Shown here: one piece after another, positions 26,144 to 34,718 of the stretch
How the letters are laid out: each line of letters starts with the position of its first letter
Numbering within the stretch: position 1 is the stretch's first letter
Source: CBDFGN01 sp965247065
Lineage (GTDB): Bacteria > Bacteroidota > Bacteroidia > Cytophagales > Cyclobacteriaceae
Assembly (NCBI GenBank): GCA_965247065.1
Contig: CBDFGN010000006.1
Location: 2,170,001 to 2,234,000 of the forward strand
Direction: 5' to 3'
DNA length: 64,000 bases
Made by a program: the position numbers and the translations under genes
The notes under the pieces: generated by a model
What the model was told of the DNA's origin: nothing
Seen by the model: only the letters and a program-made list of their open reading frames with translations
The model's database searches: none

Positions 26144-27142
26144 ATGCGTCCAACAAGCCCCATGTTAGCGATGGTCCCCCTGGTATTTTTGTGCGCCGTA
26201 CCCATCCAGTTCTTTGGTCAGTCTGACCTGTTCGATTCCTTGGACCCTTTAGAATTGACCATGGTAATGAATGTAAAAGAAGTTATCAAGGATATCGGTG
26301 ATGAAAGGATTTACCACCAAGCGAATTTACTGTATAACCACGGGGCCGTGGGAGACACGTTTGAAATTAAGGTCAAAACCCGTGGTTACATGAGACGGAA
26401 TCCAACTACCTGTCAGTTCCCTCCTTTGCTGCTAAATTTTAAGAAGAAGGCGGTTGCGGGTACTATTTTTGAAGGCCAGGATAAGGTGAAGTATGTTACA
26501 CATTGTCGCCCGGATCGATCCAGTCTTAATAACCTTTTTCTTGAATATTTGATCTACCGCCAATACGAGATCCTTACCGATTTGAGCATAAAGACCAGAT
26601 TGGTGAAGATGACCTACATTGATGAGACCGGTAAGAAAAATCCCTTGGATAGTTATGGCATCATGCTGGAACATAAGAAACTAATGGCTGACCGAAACGG
26701 CGCAACTGTTTACGAAGGGGAACTGGTGCATCAGGATCGCTGTGTACATGAAACCCTGGATCTTTTCACATTATTCCAATTCATGATCGGAAATACCGAC
26801 TGGAGCATAGCTAAGCCTCATAACGCCTACTTGATCACTGAAGCCTCTAGTTACTACCCGGTGCCGTATGATTTTGATTATTGCGGTTTGATAAATGCGA
26901 CCTACGCTGCTCCCGACCCAAGACTGCCAATTGCTAATGTGAGGCAGCGCTACTTCCGGGGATTTTGCAGGACCGAGGGAGGCTATGAAAGTTCAATCCA
27001 AATCTTCAACGACCGCAGGGAAGAGTTATATGATGTTTTCCGGGATTTCGATCTTTTAGACCCAAGGCTGCGCGACCAAAGTCTGAAATACTTCGATAAA
27101 TTTTACGAAGTGATCAAACGACCCCAAAAAAGTAAGGTCTAA
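26144..27142 (+). CDS. exported protein with CotH-kinase-like features
   Basis: The 332-residue product has a signal peptide (about 1-26). An N-terminal beta region contains VKTRGYMRRNPTTCQFPPL, like the frame-setting strands of CotH proteins. Residue runs NLFLEYLIYRQYEIL, MLEHKKLMADRNG, FMIGNTDWSIAKPHNAYLI and YPVPYDFDYCG match the order E, GNxD, HN, DFD of atypical CotH-like kinases. If correct, it would phosphorylate an exported substrate. It is flanked by divergent or convergent genes and no partner is obvious. Function remains inferred from motif order alone. Confidence 0.6.
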   Translation: MRPTSPMLAMVPLVFLCAVPIQFFGQSDLFDSLDPLELTMVMNVKEVIKDIGDERIYHQANLLYNHGAVGDTFEIKVKTRGYMRRNPTTCQFPPLLLNFKKKAVAGTIFEGQDKVKYVTHCRPDRSSLNNLFLEYLIYRQYEILTDLSIKTRLVKMTYIDETGKKNPLDSYGIMLEHKKLMADRNGATVYEGELVHQDRCVHETLDLFTLFQFMIGNTDWSIAKPHNAYLITEASSYYPVPYDFDYCGLINATYAAPDPRLPIANVRQRYFRGFCRTEGGYESSIQIFNDRREELYDVFRDFDLLDPRLRDQSLKYFDKFYEVIKRPQKSKV

Positions 27143-27292
27143 CATCAATGGGGTATGCCAAGTGAAGCACAAACACTTATATTAACTGCTGTCATTGGTT
27201 CAAGTCCTGAATCCAGCTGAAAGGGGGACCCCATATTCGTTCCATCTCGTGAGCTCTTACAGCACTTTTGGTGATAGCTTGAAGGCAACCTT

Positions 27293-27550
27293 TCAAGCCA
27301 CCCGACCCTCGTATTCCGCAACCTCAAGCTTTCTGGCTTTTTGGTCGTCGTAAAAGTAGATGAATGCAAAAGAGGCACTAACCCACTGATATAAGAATTC
27401 CAAACCCATCGCTACCGGGCCCAATATGGCAATTGGAATAGCCAAAATAGCCGCTCCGAAAATGGTCCAGAATATCCATTGGTCATTCGCCTGCTTATCT
27501 TGGCGTTTGGACGCGTCCATATCGTAATCAACGCTCAGGTAGGGTACCAA
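27293..27550 (-). CDS. small membrane protein, unknown; start uncertain
   Basis: The frame encodes a basic N-terminus (MDASKRQDKQANDQ) and two membrane helices (WTIFGAAILAIPIAILG, then an aromatic-rich FLYQWVSASFAFIYFYDD). A TTG at 27550 or an ATG at 27520 could start it; I favour the ATG. The frame stays open upstream to about 27645 with a hydrophobic stretch (CGFQLFILGLDIACKLALVP) but no start codon there. So either a longer four-helix protein has lost its start or that part is chance. It is divergent from sufS. Confidence 0.5.
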   Translation of the reverse strand: MVPYLSVDYDMDASKRQDKQANDQWIFWTIFGAAILAIPIAILGPVAMGLEFLYQWVSASFAFIYFYDDQKARKLEVAEYEGRVA

Positions 27551-27646
27551 GGCCAGTTTACAGGCAATGTCAAGCCCAAGAATGAACAGCTGAAAACCAC
27601 AAAGACCTAATTTTTGGTTATTATTAAATAATCGCTCACTTTCCAG

Positions 27647-28870
27647 ATGCTAGATACGAACCAAATAAGGTCAGACTTTCCCATTCTGAAACAAACAATA
27701 GGAGATGGGAATCCATTAGTGTATCTGGACAATGCGGCCACCACTCAAAAGCCATCGGTCGTTGTGTCGGCTATTCGGAACTGTTATCTACATCATAATT
27801 CGCTCAATGATCCAAAAGGGCACTCCCTATCACGAAAGTCCGATCAGTCCATTGAACGGGCCAGGAAAACTGTTGCAGAATTCATTAATGCAACTGATAC
27901 CGAAGAGATCACCTTCTGCCGGGGCACCACTGATGCTATAAATATCGTGGCCTCCGCCTGGGGTCAAACCGAACTTCATTCCGGAGATGAAGTGCTTATC
28001 ACGGGAATGGAACACCACTCAAATCTGGTTCCATGGCAAATGGTGTGCAAAGCCAATGGAGCCAAACTGTCAGTGATACCGATCAACCGGCGAGGTGAAT
28101 TGAATATACAAAGCGTCGCTGAACGCATGACAGATCGAACCAAGATTTTGGCAATGGTATACACATCCAATTCCTTAGGGACCATAAATCCGGCCCGGGA
28201 GATCATTGAAATGGCCGGAAAAAAACGAATTCCTGTGCTGCTGGACGGGGCTCAAACCGTTGCCCACCAGGCAGTCGATGTACAAAAACTGAATTGTGAT
28301 TTTTTTGCTTTTTCCGGTCACAAGTTATACGGACCCACAGGAATCGGGGTGTTGTATGCCAAGCACCAATGGATCGAAAAGTTGACCCCCTACCTGGCCG
28401 GATGCGGCAGCCATTCCATTGTTACCTCGGTATACTCTGAAAGAGCTCTCGGGCGGTCCAAATTGGATACCGGAATTGCCAACTTGAGCGGTACCCTTGG
28501 GTTGTCCGCCGCAATTCACTATGTATCGGGTTATGGGCTAGAGGCTATTGGAAACCATCAACATCATCTACTCAATTATTGCACAGAAAAACTAAAAACC
28601 GTACCGGGTTTGAAAATTATCGGGAACGCCAAAGAGAAGAGTGGAATCATTTCATTTACCCTCAGCCCGATCCATCCTCACGATTTGGGGACCTTTCTTG
28701 ACCAGGATGGTATCGCGGTAAGAACGGGGCATCACTGTACGTTGCCGGTAATGCAATTCTTTGGAATTCCGGGAACCGTTCGGGCTTCCTTTTCCATTTA
28801 TAACAATGAGCAGGAAATCGACCACCTGACAGATTCCCTTAAAAGGATCAAAAAGTTCTTCAATGGATAA
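27647..28870 (+). CDS. sufS: cysteine desulfurase, SufS/CsdA family
   Basis: The 407-residue PLP enzyme removes sulfur from cysteine for iron-sulfur cluster assembly. PLP and catalytic marks are EHHSN (122-126), DGAQ (200-203), SGHKLYGP with the Schiff-base K226 and RTGHHCTLP with the persulfide cysteine C364. The region after HKLYGPTGIG departs from standard SufS: the usual GGGEMI and FEAGTPN segments are AGCGSHSI (251-258) and LDTGIANLSG (273-282). It overlaps the scaffold gene downstream by 8 bp. The pair is separate from any sufBCD genes in this window. Confidence 0.88.
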   Translation: MLDTNQIRSDFPILKQTIGDGNPLVYLDNAATTQKPSVVVSAIRNCYLHHNSLNDPKGHSLSRKSDQSIERARKTVAEFINATDTEEITFCRGTTDAINIVASAWGQTELHSGDEVLITGMEHHSNLVPWQMVCKANGAKLSVIPINRRGELNIQSVAERMTDRTKILAMVYTSNSLGTINPAREIIEMAGKKRIPVLLDGAQTVAHQAVDVQKLNCDFFAFSGHKLYGPTGIGVLYAKHQWIEKLTPYLAGCGSHSIVTSVYSERALGRSKLDTGIANLSGTLGLSAAIHYVSGYGLEAIGNHQHHLLNYCTEKLKTVPGLKIIGNAKEKSGIISFTLSPIHPHDLGTFLDQDGIAVRTGHHCTLPVMQFFGIPGTVRASFSIYNNEQEIDHLTDSLKRIKKFFNG

Positions 28871-29300
28871 AAAGCTTAGCGACGTTTACCATGGGATCAT
28901 AATGGAGCACAATAATAATCCGGTTCACTTTGAGAAGGCCAGCGATTACGATTATGATCTAAATGCCTATAACCCCGTATGCGGAGACCACTTCCATGTT
29001 TTTCTAAACATCGACAATGAAACGGTGAATAATGCCCGTTTTCATGGATACGGTTGTGCCATTGCCAAAGCCTCCACCTCGGTGCTGGTGCAATCCGTAA
29101 TTGGCAAACCCATTTCAGAGCTTCATTTGATAATTGACGAATTCAAACAGATATTTCAAAAACCCGGTAATACCGGGCCGGTCGCAAAAGATACCTTCCT
29201 CGCCTTTGATCCGGTAAATCAGTTCCCAAGCCGAATAAAATGCGCGACCCTAAGTTGGGATGAATTGGAAAAGTTTCTCCTTGAAAATCGTAAATCCTAA
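28863..29300 (+). CDS. sufU: iron-sulfur scaffold / sulfur acceptor, SufU (IscU-like)
   Basis: The 145-residue protein has the three conserved cysteines of the IscU fold in NPVCGDHF, GYGCAIAKAS and RIKCATLSW, with the aspartate after the first. It accepts persulfide from the cysteine desulfurase and either builds or relays clusters. The ATG overlaps the end of sufS by 8 bp, so the two are translationally coupled. The GYGCAIAKASTS loop, rather than a SxxCxxS/GCGxAIAS form, and the insertion between the second and third cysteines are typical of SufU rather than IscU. Confidence 0.9.
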   Translation: MDKKLSDVYHGIIMEHNNNPVHFEKASDYDYDLNAYNPVCGDHFHVFLNIDNETVNNARFHGYGCAIAKASTSVLVQSVIGKPISELHLIIDEFKQIFQKPGNTGPVAKDTFLAFDPVNQFPSRIKCATLSWDELEKFLLENRKS

Positions 29301-29406
29301 AGCTCTGAACCCTGTCACTTTACCTCGTTTGGGGCTCCGGGAAGCGACGGATTCGAATTTTATGTTTAAGGATTTATTGTGATTTGGAGTTTAAGATTTG
29401 GGGATT

Positions 29407-30441
29407 TTATTTCCTCTGGTATTTCACCTTTACAATTTCCCCCATAATGCTTAAGGCAATTTCCTGGGGGGTTTTGGCCTGGATCGGTAAACCAACAGGT
29501 CCACGGATCCGATGGATTTGTTCTTTACTGAATCCGTCCTCAAGAAGCCTGTTTTGGCGGCTGATCTGAGTCCTCTGACTTCCCAGGGCCCCAATGTAGG
29601 CAACGTTTGAGTTTAACAGGATATGGATGGCCTGGTCATCAATTTTGGGATCATGGGTCAGCAAGACCGCGTAGGTGTCTTCATCTAATGAAATCTCACG
29701 CAGAACCTCATCAGGCCATTCGGAGTGGAGTTGATCCGGAGGCACCGTGAAACGTTCTGGTGTGGCAAATATCCCCCGGGGGTCAATTACAATGGTCTCA
29801 AAATTAAATTCACGGGCTAAACGGACTAATTCAAGTGAAATATGAGCCGCCCCAATTAGGATCAGCTTATCCCTTCTCGGAAAAATATTGATAAAAACTT
29901 CCTGACCCTTCCAATTGACAACCTGACTGCTACGGCTATCATATACCTCCCCGGCTGCCTGCTCAAGTTCGGGGTCTCCCCAATTGCCAATTGAATCGGA
30001 ATCAGGAAACATTAACAGATGTTGGTTTGAATCGCGATCCATCGGATGGGCCAGATAGCAGGGTCTGTTAGCTTCCAAAGTCTCATTCAAGCTTGACCAG
30101 ATACCGATCTCCCCGGGTTCATCACTGGATGTAAAAAACCTTTCCAATAGAATTTCGAGTTTACCTCCACAAGTAAGTCCTACTGACCAGGCTTTGTCAT
30201 TGGATACTGAAAAAGTGAGATGCTTGGATTTCCCCGTTGTAATTACCTCCTGCGCCTCCTGAATGACCACCCCCTCGACACATCCTCCACTTACAGATCC
30301 ATGAAAGCTCAAATCCTCTCCAATTGCCATGGCCGAGCCTACCAATCGAGGTGAGGATCCCCAGGTACGCACGACACTGGCGAGGGCGAATGGCCTTTTT
30401 TGATCGACCCATTTTCTTATATCGAAGAAAATATCTACCAT
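29407..30441 (-). CDS. XdhC/CoxI-family protein (molybdenum-cofactor maturation)
   Basis: The 344-residue protein carries the XdhC N-terminal domain (LASVVRTWGSSPRLVGSAM, SVSGGCVEG, LTCGGKLEI) and a C-terminal Rossmann domain (KLILIGAAHISLELVRLARE, TIVIDPRG, YIGALGSQRT). Such proteins bind molybdenum cofactor and help insert it, in sulfurated form, into xanthine-dehydrogenase-type enzymes. No such enzyme is encoded in the window. A cysteine desulfurase usually supplies the sulfur, and sufS lies nearby on the other strand, but a link is speculation. Confidence 0.9.
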   Translation of the reverse strand: MVDIFFDIRKWVDQKRPFALASVVRTWGSSPRLVGSAMAIGEDLSFHGSVSGGCVEGVVIQEAQEVITTGKSKHLTFSVSNDKAWSVGLTCGGKLEILLERFFTSSDEPGEIGIWSSLNETLEANRPCYLAHPMDRDSNQHLLMFPDSDSIGNWGDPELEQAAGEVYDSRSSQVVNWKGQEVFINIFPRRDKLILIGAAHISLELVRLAREFNFETIVIDPRGIFATPERFTVPPDQLHSEWPDEVLREISLDEDTYAVLLTHDPKIDDQAIHILLNSNVAYIGALGSQRTQISRQNRLLEDGFSKEQIHRIRGPVGLPIQAKTPQEIALSIMGEIVKVKYQRK

Positions 30442-30596
30442 CCCAATTTCATTTTATTAAAATTACGAACATCATTCCCAAATAGCCGAATCATATTGTG
30501 ACAATGTTTGTTTCAAATGGTGCGATAGGCAATATTAGATTTTTATTATTATATTATCTCCGGGCACCATAAGCATAGAAAAACTCAACTAAAGCT

Positions 30597-31055
30597 ATGA
30601 TCACCCCAGAATTGAAGCAATTTATTGAAGGGCCCCAGGGAATGTCCATCGGGACCAGGGATTCGAAATTGATACCCGACTACAATCGAACTTTAGGGGC
30701 CTGGGTAACTGAACAAGGCTCCATCAAGATTCACATCGCCAAACAAACCGCGGATAGAGTTCTAGCTAACCTGGAAGATAATGGGTCTATTGCCTTAACA
30801 ATGGCAGGACCTACCACTTTTGAATGTTACCAGGTCAAAGGGAAAGCAGTCGATTGGCACGATTCTACTGAAGAGGATAAAGAACATCTCGAACACTATT
30901 TGAAGATTTTTGACCTGGAGGTCCAAAACATAGGAGCCGCCGCCGGGCTAATTTCCACCTGGCCTGCGGACCCAACCATCGTTATCGAAATACAGATCCA
31001 GGAAATTTTTGATCAGACCCCCAAAGTGGGAGCGGGTAATCCAATTAAACAATAG
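30597..31055 (+). CDS. FMN-binding split-barrel protein (pyridoxamine 5'-phosphate oxidase-like), gene 1
   Basis: This 152-residue protein reads as a single PNPOx-like split barrel (PELKQFIEGPQGMSIGTRD at the start, then LGAWVTEQGSIKIHIAKQ, GSIALTMAGPTTFECYQVKG, and a C-terminal IVIEIQIQEIFDQTPK). Such barrels dimerise around FMN, heme or F420. The oxidase-specific residues are not evident. It opens a three-gene operon: 2 bp to the next split-barrel gene and then 17 bp to the cyclase. The gene order suggests a redox, flavin or heme sensing input to the cyclase. Confidence 0.82.
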   Translation: MITPELKQFIEGPQGMSIGTRDSKLIPDYNRTLGAWVTEQGSIKIHIAKQTADRVLANLEDNGSIALTMAGPTTFECYQVKGKAVDWHDSTEEDKEHLEHYLKIFDLEVQNIGAAAGLISTWPADPTIVIEIQIQEIFDQTPKVGAGNPIKQ

Positions 31056-31057
31056 AT

Positions 31058-31447
31058 ATGATCACTGAAGAAATGAGGGCTGCAATGCAAGGGGTTATCC
31101 CTTCGGCCATAGTCACGTGTGACTCTGATGGTACGCCCAACATAACCTATATATCCCAGGTTTACCACGTAAACGAAAACCACGTTGCCCTATCTCACCA
31201 GTTTTTCAACAAGACCATCCGGAACATCCGAAATAATCCATATGCCTCAGTTAATATTGTCAGCCCAGCAGACTTCCATATGTGGAAGTTGGATATGAAA
31301 TTTTCCCACTCCGAAACCGACGGCGAAATCTTCGATCAGATGGCCATGCAGCTGGAGGCAATAGCTTCTATGACGGGAATGGAAGATGTGTTCAAATTAA
31401 AAGGGGCTGAAATATTTGAGGTTTACGGGGTGGAAAAAATCACCTAA
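31058..31447 (+). CDS. FMN-binding split-barrel protein (pyridoxamine 5'-phosphate oxidase-like), gene 2
   Basis: This 129-residue protein is of the same fold as its upstream neighbour but only distantly similar. Its N-terminal strands are PSAIVTCDSDGTPNITYIS and ENHVALSHQFFNKTIRNIRN, the latter matching the flavin-phosphate loop of PNPOx-like proteins. ASVNIVSPADFHMWKLDMKF and the end GAEIFEVYGVEKI complete the barrel. Two consecutive, different split-barrel genes could form a heterodimer. It is co-transcribed with the cyclase gene 17 bp downstream. Confidence 0.82.
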   Translation: MITEEMRAAMQGVIPSAIVTCDSDGTPNITYISQVYHVNENHVALSHQFFNKTIRNIRNNPYASVNIVSPADFHMWKLDMKFSHSETDGEIFDQMAMQLEAIASMTGMEDVFKLKGAEIFEVYGVEKIT

Positions 31448-31464
31448 GCGCTAGTCAAAACAAG

Positions 31465-33375
31465 ATGTCTTCTGAGCCCGCTTTAGATCCTTCGCCTCAA
31501 ATCGAACAACTGGAGCTGAAGCTAAAAAGGAAGATCAGGGAGGCTGAGATCTTAGACGAGGTAACCGCCGAAATTCAAAGTTCTTCCGAACTGGCTCATA
31601 ATTTAGACTCGTTTCTGGTGGTTTTACACAAGCACCTCTCTTTTCGCCATTCCATGATCCTCCGTAAGAATAGTCAAACCAAGGACCTGGTGGTAACTGC
31701 TAGCCATGGATATTCAGAGACAGGAATTGGCGCTAGGGTAAAAATTGGAGAAGGAATTATTGGGACGGTAGCCAAGAGGAAAAAAAGCCTGACTATGCCC
31801 AGTATTAATTTGCAGGTTGCTTACATGATGGCAGCTAAAGACAAATCGGAAGATCCAGAGGAAGAGATTGTCATCAAATTGCCCGGCCTTCAAAACCCCA
31901 AAAGCCAAATAGCCATTCCTTTGCTGATCCAGGATGAACTTATGGGCGTGCTAACCTTGGAAAGTGAACAGCTGAACCTTTTTAAAAAAGAGGATGAGTA
32001 CCTGATCTCCCAAGTAGCCAATCATGCTGCTATTGCCATCGGTAAAGGGCGGCTGCTGGAAAACCACCAACAGAGTCTGCTCGAGATAGAGAAGCTGGAA
32101 AAAAAGGTGGAAAGGAAAAGACTGGAAACGAGGATTTTTGAGGAAATGTCGTCCAAGATCCGCAGTTCACTAGACCTAAATTTTACCCTGGATACGCTGC
32201 TAGAACTCCTTGATAAGAATTTCGGATTTGCGCATTCCATGGTCCTACTGTCCAAACCAAACGACTCCTACCTTCGCGTTTTCGCCAGTTACGGCTATCC
32301 TGAAAGCGGCATTGGAGCCACCGTGAAAATTGGTGAAGGCGTCATAGGGACTGTGGCCAAAAGAAAGAAAATCATGAGGCTGGGAAGTATCAATATGCAA
32401 CTCAGATATATGAGAGCCAGTCAACAAGTCGTCCAAGAAAGGATGGATGCACTTGCTATCGAATTACCGGGACTTCAGAACCCAAGAAGCCAGGTGGCTA
32501 TACCGCTGTTGATACAGGATGAGTTGGTCGGGGTCTTGTCTGTGGAGGGAGACGAGATCAACATATTCAAAGAAGAAGATGAGACACTGATTTCGCTATT
32601 GGCCAATCAGGCCGCCATCGCCATTCAGAATGCAAGGCACTTTGAAACTGAAAAGACAAGAAGTGAGGAGATTCAGTTGATGAATAAAAAACTTGCCGAT
32701 CTGAACCAAGAGCAGCAGCGAACCCTGAATCTTTTCGTTAAATACGTACCCGAGCCAGTTGTACAAAAGGCCTTGTCTGACAAGCCAGGGGAAATGTTTG
32801 ACGGCGAGCTTCTTAACATCGCGGTGTTGTTTTGTGATATCCGAAATTTTACTCCCCTAAGCGAAAATATTGCCGCGAAGGAAGTTGTTTTCTTGTTGAA
32901 CACCTACTACACCCAAATGGACGAAGTTATAAAACGCTACGATGGGGTAGTTAATCAATTTGTAGGCGACGAGATCTTTGTCACTTTTGGAGCCCCGGTT
33001 TCCATCAAAAAGCCTCGAGAGAAGTCAGTCTTGTGCGCTTTGGACATGATCAAGCAACTTGAAAACATAAATCAAGAATTGGAAAAGTCCTTAGATGTGG
33101 GCATTCAGGTGGGTATTGGGATTAACTTCGGCCCTGTTGTGGCCGGTAATCTAGGGTCTAAAGATAGAATCGAATACTCGGTGACAGGAGACACCGTAAA
33201 CACAGCGAAGCGGATTGAGTCTCTAACCAAAACTTGTCCTGATTCTATTCTAATAAGCCAACGGGTATTTAAGAAAACCCAGGAATTGGTACATACCAAG
33301 GCCTGGGAACGGATAAAAGTTAAGGGTAGGGATCAAAAAGTCAGAGTATACGAAGTTGTTGGGCTAAAGCCTTAG
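31465..33375 (+). CDS. GAF-GAF-class III nucleotide cyclase with unusual specificity residues
   Basis: The 636-residue protein has a coiled start (about 10-40) and two similar GAF domains (about 30-195 and 222-390), which share SETGIGARVKIGEGIIGTVA and ESGIGATVKIGEGVIGTVA. A short coiled coil follows (395-425), then a class III cyclase domain (448-630). Metal ligands are D458 (FCDIRNFTP) and D502 (FVGDEIFVTFG), and the transition-state pair is N579 and R583. The residue that is usually lysine for ATP (KxxGD) is Q498, and the usual aspartate before the Y-T/S strand is E570. So neither the ATP nor the usual GTP code applies, and the product is open. No membrane segment is present. It is the last gene of the split-barrel operon and ends convergently with terB. 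Confidence 0.9.
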   Translation: MSSEPALDPSPQIEQLELKLKRKIREAEILDEVTAEIQSSSELAHNLDSFLVVLHKHLSFRHSMILRKNSQTKDLVVTASHGYSETGIGARVKIGEGIIGTVAKRKKSLTMPSINLQVAYMMAAKDKSEDPEEEIVIKLPGLQNPKSQIAIPLLIQDELMGVLTLESEQLNLFKKEDEYLISQVANHAAIAIGKGRLLENHQQSLLEIEKLEKKVERKRLETRIFEEMSSKIRSSLDLNFTLDTLLELLDKNFGFAHSMVLLSKPNDSYLRVFASYGYPESGIGATVKIGEGVIGTVAKRKKIMRLGSINMQLRYMRASQQVVQERMDALAIELPGLQNPRSQVAIPLLIQDELVGVLSVEGDEINIFKEEDETLISLLANQAAIAIQNARHFETEKTRSEEIQLMNKKLADLNQEQQRTLNLFVKYVPEPVVQKALSDKPGEMFDGELLNIAVLFCDIRNFTPLSENIAAKEVVFLLNTYYTQMDEVIKRYDGVVNQFVGDEIFVTFGAPVSIKKPREKSVLCALDMIKQLENINQELEKSLDVGIQVGIGINFGPVVAGNLGSKDRIEYSVTGDTVNTAKRIESLTKTCPDSILISQRVFKKTQELVHTKAWERIKVKGRDQKVRVYEVVGLKP

Positions 33376-33377
33376 AT

Positions 33378-33812
33378 CTACGCTGCGTTGATATTCGGAA
33401 GTTTCTGGGTGTAGGAAATCACCTCATCGAGATTCACATCGAACGACTTGAGCGCATAGAGCATAAACCGGGCCTCCTTTACGTGTATATGACCATCAGC
33501 CTCCATAATTTTGAATATCCAGGCGAACGTTCTCAATTGGTGATCCTTGTCGCACTTCTTAAGAGAATCAATCCCAGTGCGATAAATCTCCTTTTCGGTG
33601 GAATGTGCACGGTCCCGGTTGAATTCATTATAGATACTCTTGGGAATGTGCTCGGATTGACGAATCTTGTCCATAGCGGCCTTCTCGGTCTCATGGGCTA
33701 CACCGTCCGCCAGAGAAATTGAATATGATAAATAGAGCACACCTTTTTTGTAAAGATCGGTGCTGTCTGTCTTGTGCATGGTCCCCTCCATTTTGTCCAA
33801 CAACTTGTACAT
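33378..33812 (-). CDS. TerB-family protein (tellurite-resistance-type domain)
   Basis: This 144-residue soluble protein consists of a single all-helical TerB domain: LYLSYSISLADGVAHETEKA with the acidic metal-binding pattern, a second repeat IFKIMEADGHIHVKEARFM, and a final helix. Such domains bind calcium or other divalent ions and often serve as stress or signalling modules. The gene is convergent with the cyclase, 2 bp between the stops. There is no TerD or TerC neighbour, so tellurite resistance should not be inferred. Confidence 0.78.
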   Translation of the reverse strand: MYKLLDKMEGTMHKTDSTDLYKKGVLYLSYSISLADGVAHETEKAAMDKIRQSEHIPKSIYNEFNRDRAHSTEKEIYRTGIDSLKKCDKDHQLRTFAWIFKIMEADGHIHVKEARFMLYALKSFDVNLDEVISYTQKLPNINAA

Positions 33813-34458
33813 CTAATAATGCTCAGAAAGGTAACCCTTACCGACCATGCAAAGTTTCAATATTCCTTCAAAGCATCTCATGCGTAAGCTAAGGAGATAA
33901 TTCTCGCGAAAAACTTTATCACATCGCCGCCGCTAAAAATCTTTAATGGGAAACTTAACGCGGTTATTCGCGCTGAGTTCACCCAAAAGGATAGAGGATC
34001 CCACGATTGGACCATTTCTAGGCACTACATAGGCCTACTATTTGTGCTACCTTCACTTATTATGTCGTTCGCCAAAGTCAGAACCGGGCCTACACCAAAG
34101 ATGTAATAAACTCCTCAAAAATTGACGATTCCAGGTAAATGGTCGGTTCCAGTACGCAAACTGGCCAATGTCCAAATGAAATAACTTACCATGGCTCACC
34201 GAAAAGGCACATAGTCCTTGGCCATTTGAAGCCTACCGCAATCATTGGTCGTTCATTGAAGGCGTCATTGAGATCTCTGATTTTTTTGCTGATGTTTTGA
34301 AGTTACGTGCCCGGTGTTTAGTGCGGAATTAATTCCGCAGCTAGGAAGGCACCATATCCGATTCAGTAACTTAATCAGGGTCCTAGTCATCACAAAATAA
34401 ACCAATTTTTGGCCTGATCAGTAATCTAGTATATTGCCCCAAATTTCAAGCATTCGAA
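33813..34458. other. 646-bp intergenic region
   Basis: No frame with family resemblance is visible on either strand. The only structured site I see is the palindrome at 34322-34339. The segment separates the divergent terB and symporter genes, so it should contain promoters for both, but I cannot name them by sequence. Confidence 0.5.
34322..34339. promoter_or_regulatory. 18-bp perfect palindrome upstream of the symporter operon
   Basis: tgcggaattaattccgca is perfectly self-complementary and lies 119 bp before the DUF4212 start. It could be an operator for a dimeric regulator. No regulator gene is adjacent. Confidence 0.35.
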
Positions 34459-34716
34459 ATGGATAACCCTAAAAACTTAAAACAATACTGGAGACGGAAT
34501 CTTTACTACCTCGCGATACTTTTGGCCATCTGGTTCGTGGTTTCGTTTGGCTTTGGAATCATTTTGGTAAAGCCACTGAACGAAATTCGATTTGGTGGCT
34601 TCAAGCTTGGATTCTGGTTCGCCCAACAGGGATCGATCTACGTGTTTGTTGCCCTTATCTTCATTTATACCAGATGGATGAACCGGCTGGATAGTGAATA
34701 TGGGGTAAAAGAATAA
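34459..34716 (+). CDS. DUF4212 small subunit of a sodium:solute symporter
   Basis: The 85-residue membrane protein has two helices (YLAILLAIWFVVSFGFGIIL and FWFAQQGSIYVFVALIFIYT), an early YWRRN motif and the DSEYGV tail usual for DUF4212. It always accompanies a large symporter and is thought to stabilise or assist it. The next gene starts 2 bp after its stop, so they form a transcriptional unit. Confidence 0.92.
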   Translation: MDNPKNLKQYWRRNLYYLAILLAIWFVVSFGFGIILVKPLNEIRFGGFKLGFWFAQQGSIYVFVALIFIYTRWMNRLDSEYGVKE

Positions 34717-34718
34717 CG

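Noticed and set aside
33378..33812. Tellurite-resistance operon
   Set aside because: Only a lone TerB domain protein is present, without TerC, TerD or TerZ.
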